The translations under genes were made by a program, and so were the position numbers. This document shows positions 45,694 to 57,112 of a DNA stretch of 64,000 nucleotides, one piece after another. The notes beneath the pieces are model-generated. The model saw only the letters and a program-made list of their open reading frames with translations. It was not told the origin of the DNA and ran no database searches. The DNA is taken from assembly GCA_017430765.1 (NCBI GenBank), contig JAFRMI010000055.1, positions 1 to 64,000 of the forward strand, in the 5' to 3' direction. This DNA is from Lachnospiraceae bacterium (GTDB lineage Bacteria > Bacillota_A > Clostridia > Lachnospirales > Lachnospiraceae). Each line of letters starts with the position of its first letter. The stretch's first letter is position 1.

Positions 45694-46920
45694 ATGAGAG
45701 AATTTACCAAATCGTCAAAACTTGAAAATGTGCTGTATGACGTAAGAGGTCCCGTTGTGGAAGAAGCGGACCGGATGATTTCGGAGGGACGCCAGGTACT
45801 GAAACTCAATATCGGCAATCCGGCCCCGTTTGGCTTTAACGCGCCGGAAGAAGTGATCTATGACATGGCGCTCAACTTAAGGGACAGCCAGGGGTATTCA
45901 GACTCCAAGGGGATCTGGTCCGCCAGAAAGGCGATCATGCAGTACGCCCAGATCCGGAAAATCCCGAATGTCCAGATGCAGGACATTTATACAGGAAACG
46001 GCGTATCCGAGCTGATCCATCTGAGCATGCAGGCTCTTCTCGACAGCGGGGACGAAATTCTGATCCCGGCTCCCGATTATCCTCTCTGGACAGCGTGTGC
46101 GACGCTTTCCGGCGGAAAAGTCGTACACTATCTGTGCGATGAGGAGAGCGACTGGAATCCGGACCTCGAGGATATCGAGAAAAAAATTACGGATAAAACC
46201 AAGGCGATTGTCATTATTAATCCGAACAACCCGACGGGAGCGGTATATCCTGTAGACCTGCTTCTTCGGATCGCGGATATTGCCAGGCGGCATCAGCTCA
46301 TCATCTTTTCTGACGAAATATATGACCGGCTGATCATGGACGGATACGAGCACACTTCAATCGCGGCTTTGGCGCCGGATCTGTTCTGCGTGACCTTCTC
46401 CGGGCTTTCAAAATCCCACATGATTGCCGGATTCAGAGTGGGCTGGATGATTCTGTCCGGCAACAAAGAAATGGCGAAGGACTACATCGAGGGAATTAAG
46501 ATGCTTTCCTCCATGCGTCTTTGCTCACATGTTCCGGCGCAGTCCATCGTACAGACAGCCCTCTGGGGCAACCAGAGCGTTAAGGCCTATGTGGCGCCGG
46601 ACGGAAGAGTGACAAAGCAGAGAGATTATGTCATCGATGCCATCAGCCAGATTCCCGGCCTCTCTGTTGTGAAACCGAAGGCGGCTTTTTACTGCTTCCC
46701 GAAGATCGACTGCGAGAAATTCAATATTACCGATGATATGCAGTTCGCCTACGATCTTCTGAAGAGAGAGCGGGTGCTCGTTGTTCAGGGAACCGGCTTT
46801 AACTGGCCGCAGCCGGACCATTTCAGGATCGTATATCTGCCGATGATGACAACTCTTCATGAAGCGATGGACAAGCTCAGTCATTTCTTTGCTTCGTATC
46901 AACAGAACAGAAGCTTATAA
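45694..46920 (+). CDS. PLP-dependent aminotransferase, AlaA-like
   Basis: A 408-residue fold type I aminotransferase close to glutamate-pyruvate transaminases (AlaA group, about 405 residues). Signatures: NIGNPAPFGF, the PLP-contact TGNGVSELIHLSMQALL, INPNNPTGAVY, SDEIYD, the Schiff-base Lys in FSGLSKSHMIAGFRVGW, and the carboxylate-binding Arg in HFRIVYLP. ATG 45694 has CAGGAG 8-12 nt upstream; the frame is open back to 45592 but that ATG lacks a ribosome site, so a 34-residue extension is unlikely though possible. With gdhA next, it fits alanine/glutamate nitrogen exchange. Confidence 0.9.
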   Translation: MREFTKSSKLENVLYDVRGPVVEEADRMISEGRQVLKLNIGNPAPFGFNAPEEVIYDMALNLRDSQGYSDSKGIWSARKAIMQYAQIRKIPNVQMQDIYTGNGVSELIHLSMQALLDSGDEILIPAPDYPLWTACATLSGGKVVHYLCDEESDWNPDLEDIEKKITDKTKAIVIINPNNPTGAVYPVDLLLRIADIARRHQLIIFSDEIYDRLIMDGYEHTSIAALAPDLFCVTFSGLSKSHMIAGFRVGWMILSGNKEMAKDYIEGIKMLSSMRLCSHVPAQSIVQTALWGNQSVKAYVAPDGRVTKQRDYVIDAISQIPGLSVVKPKAAFYCFPKIDCEKFNITDDMQFAYDLLKRERVLVVQGTGFNWPQPDHFRIVYLPMMTTLHEAMDKLSHFFASYQQNRSL

Positions 46921-46924
46921 AGAC

Positions 46925-46963
46925 GTTCCCCTGGATCGCAAAGGGTCCGGGGGACACTTTTTT
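46925..46963 (+). terminator. Terminator of the aminotransferase gene
   Basis: Imperfect stem GTTCCCCTGGA/TCCGGGGGAC (46925-46935 with 46946-46955), then six T residues at 46958-46963. Confidence 0.8.
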
Positions 46964-47011
46964 GCTTCTTTTTATGTGCCGCATTTGCCAAATTACCGTA
47001 TTAACACTGCA

Positions 47012-47031
47012 TTGTACTAAAAAAAGTACAA
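47012..47031. promoter_or_regulatory. Inverted repeat upstream of gdhA
   Basis: TTGTACT-A6-AGTACAA, a perfect 7-bp dyad around an A tract. It lies 30 bp upstream of the gdhA -35, so it could be an operator. Confidence 0.45.
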
Positions 47032-47060
47032 AATGAGCCCCTTCGGGGAGCGAAAAAGGA

Positions 47061-47089
47061 TTGTTTCAAAAAAAAGCTGGTGCTATTAT
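47061..47089 (+). promoter_or_regulatory. Promoter of gdhA
   Basis: TTGTTT (47061-47066), 17 bp, TATTAT (47084-47089) with TG at 47081-47082 as an extended -10. Confidence 0.75.
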
Positions 47090-47093
47090 TGAT

Positions 47094-48624
<1,531 letters not shown>

Positions 48625-48647
48625 TCTTTACAGTCGGAATTATATTT

Positions 48648-48679
48648 CGGGTCAGGGGATATCCCCTGACCCGTTTTTT
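48648..48679 (+). terminator. Terminator of gdhA
   Basis: Perfect 11-bp stem CGGGTCAGGGG/CCCCTGACCCG (48648-48658 with 48663-48673), ATAT loop, six T residues. Confidence 0.92.
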
Positions 48680-48749
48680 GAAAAGAATTAAAACAAAAAA
48701 AGGAAATCCTTTTGCGGTGCGGAACAATAAGAGTAAGGGGGAAAAATCC

Positions 48750-49751
48750 GTGCTTGTCAGGGTTGAACTTGAACAAAACGAACACCGGACACTCAGTGAA
48801 GCGGCGTCATACGCCGACGCTTCCGCAGGGCGTGAGCGCCCGGAAGAGGAGTGTGACATCCGCACCTGCTATATGCGTGACCGCGACCGGATCGTGCACT
48901 GCAAGTCCTTCCGCAGGCTGAAGGACAAGACGCAGGTCTTTCTCTCTCCGCAGGGCGATCACTACCGCACGCGCATGATGCACACTCTCGAGGTATCGCA
49001 GACAGCGAGGACGGTTGCCCGGTGCCTGCGCATGAACGAGGACCTGGTGGAGGCGATCGCCCTCGGTCATGACCTTGGGCACACCCCTTTCGGCCATGCC
49101 GGAGAGCGGGCTCTCAATGAGATCTGTCCATATGGATTCCGGCATTACGAGCAGAGTGTGCGCGTGGCGCAGGTGCTGGAGAAGAATGGAAAGGGACTCA
49201 ATCTGACAAAAGAAGTTTTAGACGGAATCCTCAATCACGGGACAGCCCGTCACCCCGGAACGCCCGAGGGCAAGATTGTGCGGCTGTGTGACAAAATTTC
49301 GTACATTCATCACGACATGGACGACGCCATAAGGGCCGGCATCCTGAAGGAGGACGATATACCGTCCTATCTAAGGGATCTGCTCGGCCGTTCCACGAGA
49401 GAAAGACTGAATACTTTTATTCATGACATTGTTTCGAATTCTGTCGGCGGGGATATCCGCATGTCCGATGAAACGGATCGGGGTATGCATGACCTCCGGA
49501 TGTTTCTGTTTGAGAACCTGTATTCCAACCGGACAGCAAAAAGTGAGGAAGAGAAAGCCGTCAGCATGCTGAAGCAGATGTATGAATACTACGTCGAGCA
49601 TACCGGTCAGATGCCGGCCGAATATAACCGGCTGATCGCGGGGGGAGAAGAGCCGGAGAGAGTCGTCTGTGATTATATCTCCGGAATGACCGACCAGTAC
49701 TCACTCTATATGTTTGAGGAGCGGTTTATCCCGAAATCCTGGGGGATTTGA
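48750..49751 (+). CDS. dgt: dGTP triphosphohydrolase (HD domain)
   Basis: A 333-residue HD-superfamily enzyme that cleaves dNTPs to nucleoside and tripolyphosphate. Motifs: RTRMMHTLEVSQ (first His), GHDLGHTPFGHAGE (His-Asp pair), and DKISYIHHDMDDA (last Asp). The start is GTG 48750, 8 nt after GGGGG; the longer open frame begins inside the gdhA terminator. It is followed closely by dnaG, an order common in Clostridia. Its tripolyphosphate product would suit the CYTH-type enzyme at 586, though that link is inference. Confidence 0.9.
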   Translation: MLVRVELEQNEHRTLSEAASYADASAGRERPEEECDIRTCYMRDRDRIVHCKSFRRLKDKTQVFLSPQGDHYRTRMMHTLEVSQTARTVARCLRMNEDLVEAIALGHDLGHTPFGHAGERALNEICPYGFRHYEQSVRVAQVLEKNGKGLNLTKEVLDGILNHGTARHPGTPEGKIVRLCDKISYIHHDMDDAIRAGILKEDDIPSYLRDLLGRSTRERLNTFIHDIVSNSVGGDIRMSDETDRGMHDLRMFLFENLYSNRTAKSEEEKAVSMLKQMYEYYVEHTGQMPAEYNRLIAGGEEPERVVCDYISGMTDQYSLYMFEERFIPKSWGI

Positions 49752-49755
49752 ATCC

Positions 49756-51543
49756 ATGCGCTATACGGATGATCTCATAGAAGAGCTCATACAAAAAAAC
49801 AATATTGTCGATATTATAGGGGAAAATGTGCGCCTGAAGAGGGCCGGAAGCAACTATACGGGCCTCTGCCCGTTTCACAGCGAAAAGACGCCCTCCTTCT
49901 CTGTAAGTCCATCCAAGCAGATGTATTACTGTTTCGGGTGTCACGCAGGGGGAAATGTCATCACATTTCTTATGGAATATCACAACTATACATTTCCGGA
50001 AGCTCTCCGGTATCTCGCGGAGCGTGCCGGCATCACACTCCCGGAGGAGACACTGACGGAAGCACAGAAGGCAGCCGCCAGGTGGCGGGACGAACAGCTG
50101 CTCCTTATGAAGCAGGCGGCCGGTTTTTACTACTATCAGTTAAAAAGCGAGGCCGGAGCGCCCGGCCTTGCCTATCTGAAGAAGAGAGGCCTGACGGACG
50201 AGACCATCTTGCATTTCGGTCTGGGATACGCAGACCGCTATGGCCGATCCCTGTACCGCTACCTGAAGAAAAAAGGGATCTCCGATGACGCCCTGCGGGA
50301 CAGCGGTCTCATTCGGTTCGATGAAAAAAAGGGAGCGGGAGACCTTTTTTACAACCGCGTGATCTTTCCGATCATGGACAGCCGGGGGCGCGTGATCGGA
50401 TTCGGCGGACGCGTGATGGGGGACGGAAAACCGAAATATCTGAATTCTCCCGAGTCGCGGCTCTTCAATAAGCGGAAGAACCTGTATGCCCTCAATTACG
50501 CCAGATCACAGCGGGTCGGCTGCATATTGCTCTGTGAGGGTTATATGGATGTCATTTCCATGCATCAGGCGGGATTTACCAATGCGGTCGCGTCGCTCGG
50601 CACCGCGCTCACTGAAGAACAGGCGCAGCTTCTTGCGCGTTTCACCAGGGAGGTGCGGATCCTTTATGACAGTGACAGTGCCGGGGTCATGGCGGCGCTG
50701 AGGGCTATCCCCATCCTGAAAGAGGCGGGAATTGAGCCGCGGATTGTGAATCTGGCCCCGTATAAGGATCCGGACGAACTGATCCGGGCAGTCGGAAAAG
50801 AGGGGATGCAGGAAAGGCTCGACAGCTCTGAGAACGCGTTTCTCTTCGAAGTGCGGCAGCTTGAGGCGAATTACACCCGCGGTGATCCCGCCTCGTGGAC
50901 CGCGTTTCAAAGGGAGGCCGCGTCAAGGCTCGTCTCCACCTTCCCCGAGGAGCTGGAGCGGGACAATTATCTCGAAGCGGTATGCGGCAGATATGGATTT
51001 CCCAAAAACGAATTCCGGAAAATGATGGGGCGCATCGCTTCGGCGGGAATGCCGGCGGAAAATGCAGCGCCTCCCGGAAAAAAAAGAGGGAAAGACAGGC
51101 CGCCGGGGGATCATGTGAAAACGGAGCAGCGCATGCTGTCCTATCTTGTCAATAATCCGGCTGCGTACGCGGAGACAAAAAACCTTATCGGGCCGGAGGA
51201 TTTCTTTGATCCCCTGATGAAAAGAGCGGCAGAGGAATTGTATGGACAGCTGCGGGAAGGGCATGTCAGTGCTGCGCGTCTCATTGCCGCATTTGCCGAA
51301 AGTGACGAACAGAGGACCGTTGCGTCCGCGATCGGAAGGGAGCTTATGACCGGAAGCGCGGAGGAGCGCGACCGCGCGTTTACGGACACCGTCGTGCGGA
51401 TGCTGCGTTTCAGCAACGACACAAAGCTCGCGGAAGCGGACATAACGGACCTGACTGTGTACAAGGCGTATATAGAGAAGAAAAAATCCATTGAGGAGTT
51501 TGACCGCGGCAAGATGCTGCATCTCACCGGTGGAAACTTATAA
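49756..51543 (+). CDS. dnaG: DNA primase
   Basis: A 595-residue primase that makes RNA primers at the replication fork. It has the N-terminal zinc-binding domain ([19 protein letters not shown], Cys-His-Cys-Cys, about residues 41-67), the catalytic core with [10 protein letters not shown], and a TOPRIM domain ([17 protein letters not shown], about 258-274, with [10 protein letters not shown] supplying the Asp pair). The helicase-binding C-terminal domain follows. ATG 49756 starts 4 bp after the dgt stop; an in-frame ATG inside dgt is rejected. Confidence 0.96.
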   Translation: MRYTDDLIEELIQKNNIVDIIGENVRLKRAGSNYTGLCPFHSEKTPSFSVSPSKQMYYCFGCHAGGNVITFLMEYHNYTFPEALRYLAERAGITLPEETLTEAQKAAARWRDEQLLLMKQAAGFYYYQLKSEAGAPGLAYLKKRGLTDETILHFGLGYADRYGRSLYRYLKKKGISDDALRDSGLIRFDEKKGAGDLFYNRVIFPIMDSRGRVIGFGGRVMGDGKPKYLNSPESRLFNKRKNLYALNYARSQRVGCILLCEGYMDVISMHQAGFTNAVASLGTALTEEQAQLLARFTREVRILYDSDSAGVMAALRAIPILKEAGIEPRIVNLAPYKDPDELIRAVGKEGMQERLDSSENAFLFEVRQLEANYTRGDPASWTAFQREAASRLVSTFPEELERDNYLEAVCGRYGFPKNEFRKMMGRIASAGMPAENAAPPGKKRGKDRPPGDHVKTEQRMLSYLVNNPAAYAETKNLIGPEDFFDPLMKRAAEELYGQLREGHVSAARLIAAFAESDEQRTVASAIGRELMTGSAEERDRAFTDTVVRMLRFSNDTKLAEADITDLTVYKAYIEKKKSIEEFDRGKMLHLTGGNL

Positions 51544-51574
51544 ATCTTACAGGGAAAAAGGAGTGATACGTACT

Positions 51575-52711
51575 ATGGATAAAGAAGCAGCGGTATTTTC
51601 CGAGCATCTCAGTGAACTTCTGAAAACGGCGAAAATGAATAAAAACACGATCACCTATGAGGAGATCGAGACGCATTTTCATGATATCACGCTCAAGGAT
51701 ACGGATATCGAGAAGATCATTGAATTTCTGGAGATGAACGGCGTCGACGTCCTCAAGGCCGAGGAGGGCAAGGGCGAGGAGGAAATCCTCCTTATGACGG
51801 ATGATGAGGAAGCGGTCGTGGACAGCGAGGAGATCGACCTCAGCAATATCGATCTGTCTGTTCCGGAGGGTGTCTCCCTTGAAGATCCGGTCCGGATGTA
51901 TTTGAAGGAGATCGGCAAGGTCCCGCTTCTTACGGCGGACGAGGAGATTGAACTGTCCAAGCAGATGGAGCTGGGAGGAGAAGCGGGTCAGGCCGCCAGG
52001 CAGCGTCTCGCGGAGGCCAATCTGCGCCTTGTTGTCTCCATCGCCAAGCGTTACGTCGGGCGCGGCATGCTCTTTCTTGATCTAATTCAGGAAGGAAATC
52101 TGGGACTTATCAAAGCAGTTGAAAAATATGACTATCGGAAGGGCTTCAAGTTTTCCACATATGCGACCTGGTGGATTCGCCAGGCGATTACCCGCGCGAT
52201 TGCGGACCAGGCGAGAACGATCCGCATCCCGGTCCATATGGTAGAGACGATCAACCGCCTGATCCGGATCCAGAGACAGCTCCTTCAGGAGCTTGGCCGC
52301 GAACCGACCCCGGAAGAAATCGCCGTCAAGATGGAAATCCCGGTCGAGAAGGTCCGGGAGATCCAGAAAGTCTCGCAGGAACCGGTGTCTCTCGAGACGC
52401 CGATCGGTGAGGAGGAGGACAGCCACCTGGGCGATTTCATTCAGGATGAAAATGTGCAGGTGCCGGCTGAAGCTGCCGCGTACACACTTCTACGGGAACA
52501 GCTGGATGAGGTGCTGGAGACCCTGACGGACCGCGAGCGGCAGGTTCTGCGTCTCCGCTTCGGGCTCGATGACGGACGCGCACGCACACTGGAAGAAGTC
52601 GGACGGGAATTCCACGTGACGCGCGAGAGGATCCGGCAGATCGAGGCGAAAGCCCTGCGGAAACTCCGCCAGCCGTCAAGAAGCAGAAAACTGCGGGATT
52701 ATCTGGAATAA
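51575..52711 (+). CDS. rpoD: Primary sigma factor RpoD (sigma-A)
   Basis: A 378-residue housekeeping sigma factor. It has a short region 1.1, region 1.2 ([11 protein letters not shown]), region 2 with the -10-recognising [28 protein letters not shown] stretch, region 3, and region 4 with the -35-binding helix in [26 protein letters not shown] precedes ATG 51575; the earlier frame lies inside dnaG. It recognises TTGACA/TATAAT-type sites such as those listed here. Its stop overlaps trmK (TAATG). Confidence 0.97.
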   Translation: MDKEAAVFSEHLSELLKTAKMNKNTITYEEIETHFHDITLKDTDIEKIIEFLEMNGVDVLKAEEGKGEEEILLMTDDEEAVVDSEEIDLSNIDLSVPEGVSLEDPVRMYLKEIGKVPLLTADEEIELSKQMELGGEAGQAARQRLAEANLRLVVSIAKRYVGRGMLFLDLIQEGNLGLIKAVEKYDYRKGFKFSTYATWWIRQAITRAIADQARTIRIPVHMVETINRLIRIQRQLLQELGREPTPEEIAVKMEIPVEKVREIQKVSQEPVSLETPIGEEEDSHLGDFIQDENVQVPAEAAAYTLLREQLDEVLETLTDRERQVLRLRFGLDDGRARTLEEVGREFHVTRERIRQIEAKALRKLRQPSRSRKLRDYLE

Positions 52712-53415
52712 TGAAACTGTCAAAAAGACTTGCATGCATCGCTTCCTATGTTCCTGCCGGAAGCTGCGTGCTGGACGTCGGATGTGACCACGCATTTCTT
52801 CCGATCGCACTGGTACAGAGCGGGGTGTGTCCCTTCGCCATCGCGTCGGACGTCCGCAGCGGGCCGCTGCGGGCGGCGGAGGCACATGTCGCGGAGAGAG
52901 GACTGGGGGACAGGATCCGTACCGTTCTGTGCGACGGGATCCCCGCCGATTATAAACAGATCGCCCGTTCCATGGAGAGACATCTGGGCCTTTTGGATAC
53001 GCCGGTCACATTGGTCACAGCCGGCATGGGCGGTATGCTGATGCGGAGTATTCTGTCGAATGCGTCCGGACCGGCTGCATTTGACGCGTATATTGCGTCC
53101 CCGCAGAAAGACGCCCTGGCGTTCCGGAGATATATTACAGAGAACGGGCTGAGAATTGCGGATGAGGCATTCATTGCGGAGGACGGCAAGTATTATCCCG
53201 TTATCTGCGCGGTGCGGACGGATGTGCTGCAGACGCTTACGGATTTTGAAGCTCTGTACGGTCCGGTTCTTCTTAAAAAAAAGGACCCGCTTCTGACTGA
53301 TTTTCTGGAAAGGCGGATGTCCGTTCTTTCCGGCATTCTGACAGATATCCCGAAAGGGCACGGCAGAAGAGAGGAACTGCTGCGGGAAATGCAGCAAATC
53401 AGAGAGTACCTGTAA
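52711..53415 (+). CDS. trmK: tRNA (adenine(22)-N1)-methyltransferase
   Basis: A 234-residue SAM-dependent enzyme methylating A22 of tRNA. It begins LSKRLACIASYVPAGSCVLDVGCDHAFLPI, with the SAM-binding DVGCDHAFLP loop, then DVRSGPLRAAEAH and TAGMGGMLM. The C-terminal coiled coil is present. The start ATG shares a base with the rpoD stop. The rpoD-trmK pairing is typical for Firmicutes. Confidence 0.92.
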   Translation: MKLSKRLACIASYVPAGSCVLDVGCDHAFLPIALVQSGVCPFAIASDVRSGPLRAAEAHVAERGLGDRIRTVLCDGIPADYKQIARSMERHLGLLDTPVTLVTAGMGGMLMRSILSNASGPAAFDAYIASPQKDALAFRRYITENGLRIADEAFIAEDGKYYPVICAVRTDVLQTLTDFEALYGPVLLKKKDPLLTDFLERRMSVLSGILTDIPKGHGRREELLREMQQIREYL

Positions 53416-53427
53416 AGGGGGACGCAC

Positions 53428-55077
53428 ATGAAGGTTACGGTTTTTGGAAAAGAGTGCACGGTGCCCGATAATATAAGACTGCAGGAACTTGCTTCTTCGC
53501 AGCCGGAGGGAAAATATCCCTATGTGCTGGCCAAAGTGAACGGCAAGCTGCAGGAACTGTTCCATACAGCCTGCGGCGGAGATGAGATCGAATTTCTGGA
53601 TGTGACGGATGCCGCGGGTTTTGATGCCATGCGTCGGTCGGCCTCCATGCTGTTTCTTGCGGCAGCACACGACGTCCTGCAGGAGAGGGCGGATGAGATC
53701 GTGCAGCATTTTACGATCGGTTCGGGATTCTATTTCACGTTCGGAAGCGGCTGCGGGGCGCTCACGCCGGAAGTGCTGCGGGCGATCGAGGAGAGAATGC
53801 ATGCGATGTGTGAACAGGGCATTCCCTTTGTGAAGCGGTCGGTCCCGACAAGGATCGCCAGACTCCTCTTTTCAAAGAGGGGAATGCCCGACAAGGAAAA
53901 ATTATTCCGCACAAGAATTTCATCTTCTGTCAACATTTACAGCCTCGGGGATTATCAGGATTATTATTATGGCTATATGGTGCCGGATACCTCTGTCCTC
54001 GGTCTTTTTGAGCTGCTTCCCGAAAGAGACGGCGTGATACTGAATCTGCCGAGAAGAAAGCAGCCTGACGTGCTGCCGGAATTCCAATCCTCCGTCAAGC
54101 TGATGGACGCCCAGCTTCTGGGTGAAGCATTTTCGGAGAGGCAGGGGATCGGAACGGTGGCGGATCTCAATGAGATGATCATTCGCGGGGAGACAGCCCA
54201 GACGATTCTTGTTTCAGAGGCGCTTCAGGAGAGTCTCATCGCGGAGATCGCCAGGAAGATTGCAGAGAAGGAATCTATCCGATTTGTTATGATTGCCGGG
54301 CCTTCTTCTTCGGGAAAAACCACCTTCTCGCAGCGGCTCTGCATCCAGCTGACCGCACACGGGCTTCGTCCGCACGGCATCGGAGTGGACAATTACTTCC
54401 GCAACCGGGCGGATATGGTGCCGGGACCGGACGGCAAACTGGATTTTGAATCTCTTGCCGCGGTGGATGTGGAGGCTTTTAACCGGGATATGACGGCTCT
54501 CCTTGATGGAGAAACAGTCGATATGCCGACTTTCGACTTCATAGAGGGCAAGCGGGTTTACAAGGGCGAAAAGCTTACATTAGGAAAGGGAGACATCCTG
54601 GTTATAGAAGGAATCCACTGTCTGAATGATGATCTGAGTTCCCTTATTCCAGCGGAAAGCAAATTCCGTGTGTATATCTCCGCCCTCACACAGCTCAATA
54701 TCGATGCGCACAACAGGATCCCTTCCGCGGACGGGAGACTGATCCGCCGGATTATCCGCGACTACAGGACCCGCGGCTATTCCGCCGCACAGACAATTGC
54801 GATGTGGGACTCCGTCCGGGAAGGAGAGGAGAAGTATATTTTTCCATATCAGGAAACAGCGGATGTCTTCTTCAACTCCGCACTGCCTTATGAAATCGCT
54901 GCGCTGAAGACTTATATTCAGCCGCTGCTGTTCCAGGTCGGGGAGGAGGATTCCTCCTACCTGGAGGCCAGACGGCTGCTGAAATTCCTGGATTACTTCA
55001 TAGCGGTTCCGTCGGAAGGAGTGCCGACGAACTCCATTCTCCGGGAATTTATAGGAGGCGGATGTTTCCATATGTAG
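53428..55077 (+). CDS. TGS-domain uridine kinase-like protein
   Basis: A 549-residue fusion. Residues 1-65 are a TGS domain as in threonyl-tRNA synthetase, and residues about 70-230 resemble the second additional (editing-related) domain but lack its His-x3-His pair. Residues about 280-500 are a uridine kinase/phosphoribulokinase domain with Walker A GPSSSGKTTF, then VDNYFRNR, PTFDFIEGKR and VIEGIHCLND. Such fusions occur widely in Clostridia; the physiological nucleoside substrate and the role of the TGS part are not known. It starts 12 bp after trmK and ends in TAG with no homology after it. Confidence 0.88.
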   Translation: MKVTVFGKECTVPDNIRLQELASSQPEGKYPYVLAKVNGKLQELFHTACGGDEIEFLDVTDAAGFDAMRRSASMLFLAAAHDVLQERADEIVQHFTIGSGFYFTFGSGCGALTPEVLRAIEERMHAMCEQGIPFVKRSVPTRIARLLFSKRGMPDKEKLFRTRISSSVNIYSLGDYQDYYYGYMVPDTSVLGLFELLPERDGVILNLPRRKQPDVLPEFQSSVKLMDAQLLGEAFSERQGIGTVADLNEMIIRGETAQTILVSEALQESLIAEIARKIAEKESIRFVMIAGPSSSGKTTFSQRLCIQLTAHGLRPHGIGVDNYFRNRADMVPGPDGKLDFESLAAVDVEAFNRDMTALLDGETVDMPTFDFIEGKRVYKGEKLTLGKGDILVIEGIHCLNDDLSSLIPAESKFRVYISALTQLNIDAHNRIPSADGRLIRRIIRDYRTRGYSAAQTIAMWDSVREGEEKYIFPYQETADVFFNSALPYEIAALKTYIQPLLFQVGEEDSSYLEARRLLKFLDYFIAVPSEGVPTNSILREFIGGGCFHM

Positions 55078-55195
55078 GGGATGCCGCATTATAGAGCGCA
55101 TATTTTGTGGGTTTTGTACATTGCTATTTTCGCCGGTACATATTAAAATCGTGACGACTGTTAATACGGGCCTGGAATTAAATTAAGGAGGATAT

Positions 55196-56122
55196 ATGGC
55201 ACTGCGACATCTGATGAGTCCGCTGGATTTTTCCGTCGAGGAACTGGACAGGCTGCTGGATCTGGCACTGGATATCAAAGACAACCGGGAAAAATACAGC
55301 CACGTCTGTGAAGGAAAGAAGATTGCCACGTTGTTCTATGAGCCGAGCACCCGGACACGTCTGAGCTTTGAAGCCGCGATGCTGAATCTGGGAGGAAGCG
55401 TCCTCGGCTTTCACAGCGCGGATTCATCATCCGCTGCCAAAGGGGAATCTGTCGCGGATACAATCCGCATTGTCGGCGGATACGCGGACATCGCAGCTAT
55501 GCGTCATCCCAAAGAAGGTGCGCCGCTTGTCGCTTCCATGCGCTCCGTGATACCCGTAATTAATGCCGGGGACGGAGGCCATCAGCATCCAACCCAGACA
55601 CTTACGGATATGCTTACAATTCGGGCAATCAAAGGACGGTTCGATCATCTGACCGTCGGACTGTGCGGGGACCTCAAATTCGGCAGAACGGTTCACTCCC
55701 TGATTTCCTGTCTCTCCCGGTACGAAGGTGTCTCGTTTGTCCTGATCTCCCCCGAGGAACTCCGTGTTCCCAGCTATGTACGGGATTCGCTCCGCGCAAA
55801 GGGAATTCCGTTCCAGGAGGTCGTAAAACTGGATGCGGATACGATGAGCGGCCTGGATGTCCTCTACATGACCCGCGTACAGAAAGAACGGTTCTTTAAT
55901 GAAGCGGATTATATCCGAATGAAGGACTTTTATATTCTGGACATGGAGAAGCTGAATACGGCGCCTGCGGACATGATTGTTCTTCATCCGCTGCCCCGTG
56001 TCAATGAGATTTCCGTGGATGTGGATGATGATCCGAGAGCCTGCTATTTCAAACAGGCCGAGTACGGCGTCTATGCCAGAATGGCACTCATCTTGACGCT
56101 TCTTGGAATGACTGAAGAGTAA
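55196..56122 (+). CDS. pyrB: Aspartate carbamoyltransferase catalytic chain
   Basis: A 308-residue enzyme of the committed pyrimidine step, joining carbamoyl phosphate and aspartate. The phosphate loop [16 protein letters not shown] (about residues 48-63), the SAAKGES loop (active-site Lys) and the HPTQTLTDM and HPLPR segments are present. AAGGAGG precedes the ATG. pyrI follows 11 bp later, so the enzyme should be the allosteric c6r6 type. The 118-bp gap before it shows no clear attenuator. Confidence 0.96.
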   Translation: MALRHLMSPLDFSVEELDRLLDLALDIKDNREKYSHVCEGKKIATLFYEPSTRTRLSFEAAMLNLGGSVLGFHSADSSSAAKGESVADTIRIVGGYADIAAMRHPKEGAPLVASMRSVIPVINAGDGGHQHPTQTLTDMLTIRAIKGRFDHLTVGLCGDLKFGRTVHSLISCLSRYEGVSFVLISPEELRVPSYVRDSLRAKGIPFQEVVKLDADTMSGLDVLYMTRVQKERFFNEADYIRMKDFYILDMEKLNTAPADMIVLHPLPRVNEISVDVDDDPRACYFKQAEYGVYARMALILTLLGMTEE

Positions 56123-56133
56123 AGGGGGAGAAT

Positions 56134-56595
56134 ATGGGCAAGGAGAGGACGCAGGGAACTTTAAGCATCGGTGCGCTCAATGAGGGATTTGTTCTCGATC
56201 ATATCGAGGCAGGTCATGCGATGACGATCTACCGCTATCTGAAACTCGGAAAGCTGGACTGTACGGTTGCCATTATTAAGAATGCCGTGTCCAACAAGAT
56301 GGGACGAAAGGACATCATCAAAGTGGACTGCCCGATCGACTATCTGGATCTGGATGTTCTCGGCTTTATCGACCACAACATCACAGTGAATGTCATTAAG
56401 GACGGGGAGATCATTGAAAAGAAACGCCTTTCTCTTCCTTATCAGGTGACGAACGTCATTAAATGCAAGAACCCGCGGTGCATCACGTCCATTGAGCAGG
56501 GGCTTGACCAGATCTTTATTCTGGCGGATCCGGAGAAGGAACTCTATCGGTGCAGGTACTGTGAAGAGAAGTGGGACGGCGTGTTAAAAAAATAA
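56134..56595 (+). CDS. pyrI: Aspartate carbamoyltransferase regulatory chain
   Basis: A 153-residue regulatory subunit that binds CTP/ATP in its N-terminal domain. The C-terminal zinc domain has four Cys, CKNPRC and CRYC (about residues 112-141), which holds it to PyrB. It begins with the usual SIGALNEGFVLDHIEAGHAMTIYRYL segment. It overlaps nothing and ends before a strong terminator. Confidence 0.95.
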   Translation: MGKERTQGTLSIGALNEGFVLDHIEAGHAMTIYRYLKLGKLDCTVAIIKNAVSNKMGRKDIIKVDCPIDYLDLDVLGFIDHNITVNVIKDGEIIEKKRLSLPYQVTNVIKCKNPRCITSIEQGLDQIFILADPEKELYRCRYCEEKWDGVLKK

Positions 56596-56622
56596 AAATC
56601 CATATATAATGCAGAAGATGAT

Positions 56623-56661
56623 GCAGTTCAACCGCAAGGATGTGTTGAACTGCCTCTTTTT
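56623..56661 (+). terminator. Terminator of pyrBI
   Basis: Perfect 10-bp stem GCAGTTCAAC/GTTGAACTGC (56623-56632 with 56644-56653), 11-nt loop, then CTCTTTTT. It also lies just beyond the 3' end of the convergent rnpB. Confidence 0.88.
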
Positions 56662-56681
56662 ATCATCAGATTCATTAAAAG

Positions 56682-57029
56682 ATCCGCGGAAAGACGATAA
56701 GCCGGGTTCTGTCGCGTGCGGTCATCTGTCTGATCCGGCCGTTGCCGGCCGGCTTTAGCGGCTCACCTGGAACAAAGACGGGCAGCCTTGTGCGTTCCGT
56801 TTCAGCCTTGCTTCGGATGGGGCTTGCATATGCCCTCCCCTGTTGCCAGCGGAGGCGGTAGTCTCTTACACTGCCGTTTCACCCTTACCGGGCTTTTGCC
56901 CGGCGGTCATTCTCTGTTGCGCTTTCCCGAGGGTTACCCCTGCCGGACGTTATCCGGCATCCTGCCCTGTGAAGCCCGGACTTTCCTCGGCGCGCAGGGC
57001 GCGCCGCGACCGCATATCTTTCCGCGGAC
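56682..57029 (-). ncRNA. rnpB: RNase P RNA
   Basis: Read on the minus strand this is a bacterial RNase P RNA of about 348 nt, the catalytic subunit that trims tRNA 5' ends. Key segments: GAGGAAAGTCCGGGCT near the 5' end, AGAGACTACCGCC-type core with GGGTGAAACGG, and the conserved 3' end ACAGAACCCGGCTTATC. P1 forms between CCGCGGAAAGA near 57028 and TCTTTCCGCGG near 56683. Its promoter is at 57038-57066. Short open frames within it are accidental. The exact ends are approximate to a few bases. Confidence 0.95.
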
Positions 57030-57037
57030 CGGCATTC

Positions 57038-57066
57038 ATTTTAAGATATTTTGTATCCAAGTGCAA
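57038..57066 (-). promoter_or_regulatory. Promoter of rnpB
   Basis: On the minus strand TTGCAC (57066-57061), 17 bp, TAAAAT (57043-57038), with the RNA start about 8 bp on. Confidence 0.8.
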
Positions 57067-57067
57067 G

Positions 57068-57096
57068 TTTACTTTGTTAAAAAAAGCATCTATAAT
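57068..57096 (+). promoter_or_regulatory. Promoter of ppx-ppk
   Basis: TTTACT (57068-57073), 17 bp, TATAAT (57091-57096). Its -35 is one base pair from the -35 of the divergent rnpB promoter. Confidence 0.75.
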
Positions 57097-57112
57097 AGGT
57101 CATGTAGTCTGA

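Noticed and set aside
55078..55195. PyrR-type or UMP-sensing attenuator before pyrB
   Set aside because: Only a weak TTGTAC/TACATA pair and no terminator/antiterminator or PyrR-binding loop could be seen in the 118 bp.
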